Of a stretch of 64,000 nt of DNA, positions 62,740 through 64,000 are shown in pieces. This DNA comes from Leifsonia sp. Root112D2 (lineage in GTDB: Bacteria > Actinomycetota > Actinomycetes > Actinomycetales > Microbacteriaceae): the NCBI RefSeq assembly GCF_001424905.1, contig NZ_LMCU01000001.1, positions 675,480 to 739,479 of the forward strand. Direction: 5' to 3'. A program made the translations under genes and the position numbers. Below the pieces are notes generated by a model, which was not told the origin of the DNA, searched no databases, and saw only the letters and a list, made by a program, of their open reading frames with translations. Positions within the stretch are counted from its first letter, which is position 1, and each line of letters begins with the position of its first letter.

Positions 62740-64000
62740 TGTCTAGCGAAAACTCCGCACAAACAGCACCGGGTTCCGGCGCGATTGCCAATGTCGTCAT
62801 GAACCACCGGCAGATCCTGTTCGTGATCTTCGGCCTGATGGCCGGCATGTTCCTTTCGGCGCTCGATCAGACCGTCGTGGGAACGGCCATCCGCACCATC
62901 GGTGACGATCTGCACGGCCTGAGTCTGCAGGCGTGGGTGACCACCGCATATCTGATCGTCTCGACGATCTCGACACCGATCTACGGCAAGCTCTCCGACA
63001 TCTTCGGACGGCGCCCCCTCTTCATCTTCGCGATAGTCATCTTCATCGTCGGATCCGTGCTGTCGAGCTTCTCGACATCCATGATTGAGCTCGCGGGCTT
63101 CCGCGCCCTCCAGGGTCTGGGCGCCGGCGGCCTGATGTCGATGCCGCTCGCGATCATGGGCGACATGCTCGCCCCGCGTGAGCGGGCGAAGTATCAGGGA
63201 TACTTTCTGGCGGTGTTCGGCGTTTCGAGCGTGATCGGCCCGCTGATCGGTGGCCTGTTCTCGGGTACCGATCAGATTCTGTGGATCGCCGGCTGGCGCT
63301 GGGTGTTCCTCATCAATGTGCCCATCGGCATCGCCGCTCTCGCGATGGTCATGCGCTTCCTGCACCTTCCCAAGGTCGATCGGCACTCGGTGCGCATCGA
63401 CTGGTGGGGGGCCGCCGCGGTCATCGTGGCCCTCGTGCCGCTTCTGCTTGTGGCCGAAGAGGGACAGACCTGGGGCTGGACGAGCCCGCTGGCCATCGGA
63501 AGTTACGTGGTCGGCGTGGTCGGTGTGATCGCGTTCATCCTCATCGAGATCCGCATGAAGGATGACGCGCTGATCCCGATCAAGCTGTTCCGCTCCTCGA
63601 CGTTCTCGATGGCCACGATCATCGGCGTGCTCGTCGGATTCGGCATGTTCGGCGCCATGATGACGATTCCGCTCTACCTGCAGATCGTGCTCGGCTCGAC
63701 GCCGACCGAGAGCGGCTTCCAGATGCTGCCGATGATTCTGGGACTGATGATCGCCTCGATCGGAAGCGGCCAGTTGATCGCTCGCACCGGTAAATACCGC
63801 ATGTTCCCGATCCTCGGCACCGGTCTGATGTCGGCTGGATTCCTCTATCTCACCTTCCTCAGGTATGACTCGTCATTCTGGTTCGTGGCGGGTGGAATGC
63901 TGCTGATAGGCCTCGGCCTCGGCCAGCTCATGCAGACTCTGACCATCGCGAGCCAGAACTCGGTGGGCCTGCGCGACATGGGTGTGGCGACGAGTGCGTC
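62740..64000 (+). CDS. DHA2-family multidrug MFS transporter (3' partial)
   Basis: The frame is open from ATG 62740 to the window end, 420 residues, so the C-terminal part is missing. Drug:H+ antiporter signatures are seen: motif D1 FLSALDQTVVGTAIRTIGDD, motif A GKLSDIFGRRPLFIF, RALQGLGAGGLMSMPLAIMG and GWRWVFLINVPIGIAALAMV. Twelve or more helices are expected, 14 being usual for DHA2. It exports hydrophobic drugs or metabolites across the inner membrane in exchange for protons. GAGG lies 6 nt before the ATG. A repressor of this gene probably lies outside the window; the promoter palindromes suggest one. Confidence 0.94.

Overview
High-GC, gene-dense DNA with GTG starts, Tat and lipobox lipoproteins, ROK and LacI sugar regulators and a serS/pheA/pgm core block. 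This points to an actinobacterium, most likely a Microbacteriaceae member (inference from gene style and order; no taxonomic marker is present).

Region 1 (1-7.4 kb) is a decaying accessory segment. It holds a MarR gene broken by a 101-bp tandem duplication, a minus-strand catabolic run (aldehyde dehydrogenase, frameshifted metF-like gene, purU, Asp/Glu-racemase-fold protein, atypical crotonase), a sulfatase pseudogene, an ORF with two in-frame stops and a LacI fragment. Region 2 (7.5-16.5 kb) is a minus-strand carbohydrate operon: Tat-lipoprotein binding protein, two permeases, an unusual TIM-barrel protein, three sugar-type oxidoreductases and a LacI repressor with an inverted-repeat operator candidate.

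Region 3 (16.8-21.4 kb) is an insertion-sequence pile-up: an IS1595-like stub cut at an IS1380 end, a second IS1380 element in opposite orientation, and an IS3 element missing its left end. Region 4 (21.4-30.7 kb) is integrative-element DNA ending at a tRNA-Ser(UGA) gene. It has a frameshifted AlbA_2 protein, a MobF-type relaxase-helicase, a restriction-endonuclease-fold protein with a lost catalytic Lys, an AbiE-like two-gene toxin-antitoxin pair whose toxin gene carries an IS481-family element with a clean 6-bp target duplication, and a tyrosine integrase. Removing the IS481 element and one target copy restores a 270-codon toxin frame exactly.

Region 5 (30.8-37.2 kb) is mostly core: NIPSNAP protein, quinone-oxidoreductase-like enzyme with divergent HxlR regulator, LCP cell-wall ligase, HAD phosphatase, serS and diacylglycerol kinase. 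Region 6 (37.3-55.4 kb) is a galactoside/mannoside utilisation locus: two GH36 alpha-galactosidases, a GH42 beta-galactosidase, a GH2 beta-mannosidase, an Opp/Dpp-type five-gene ABC importer, two ROK regulators and a LacI-type sensor without a DNA-binding domain. Four promoter regions here share a 17-bp AT-rich motif that I propose as a common ROK operator. The parts fit import of galactomannan-type oligosaccharides followed by cytoplasmic removal of galactose and mannose units.

Region 7 (55.6-64 kb) is core-like: small membrane proteins, pheA, an XRE/MmyB-type regulator divergent from a YciI-like gene, pgm, a VanY-type carboxypeptidase, an IPT-amidase lipoprotein and the start of a DHA2 multidrug efflux gene cut by the window end.
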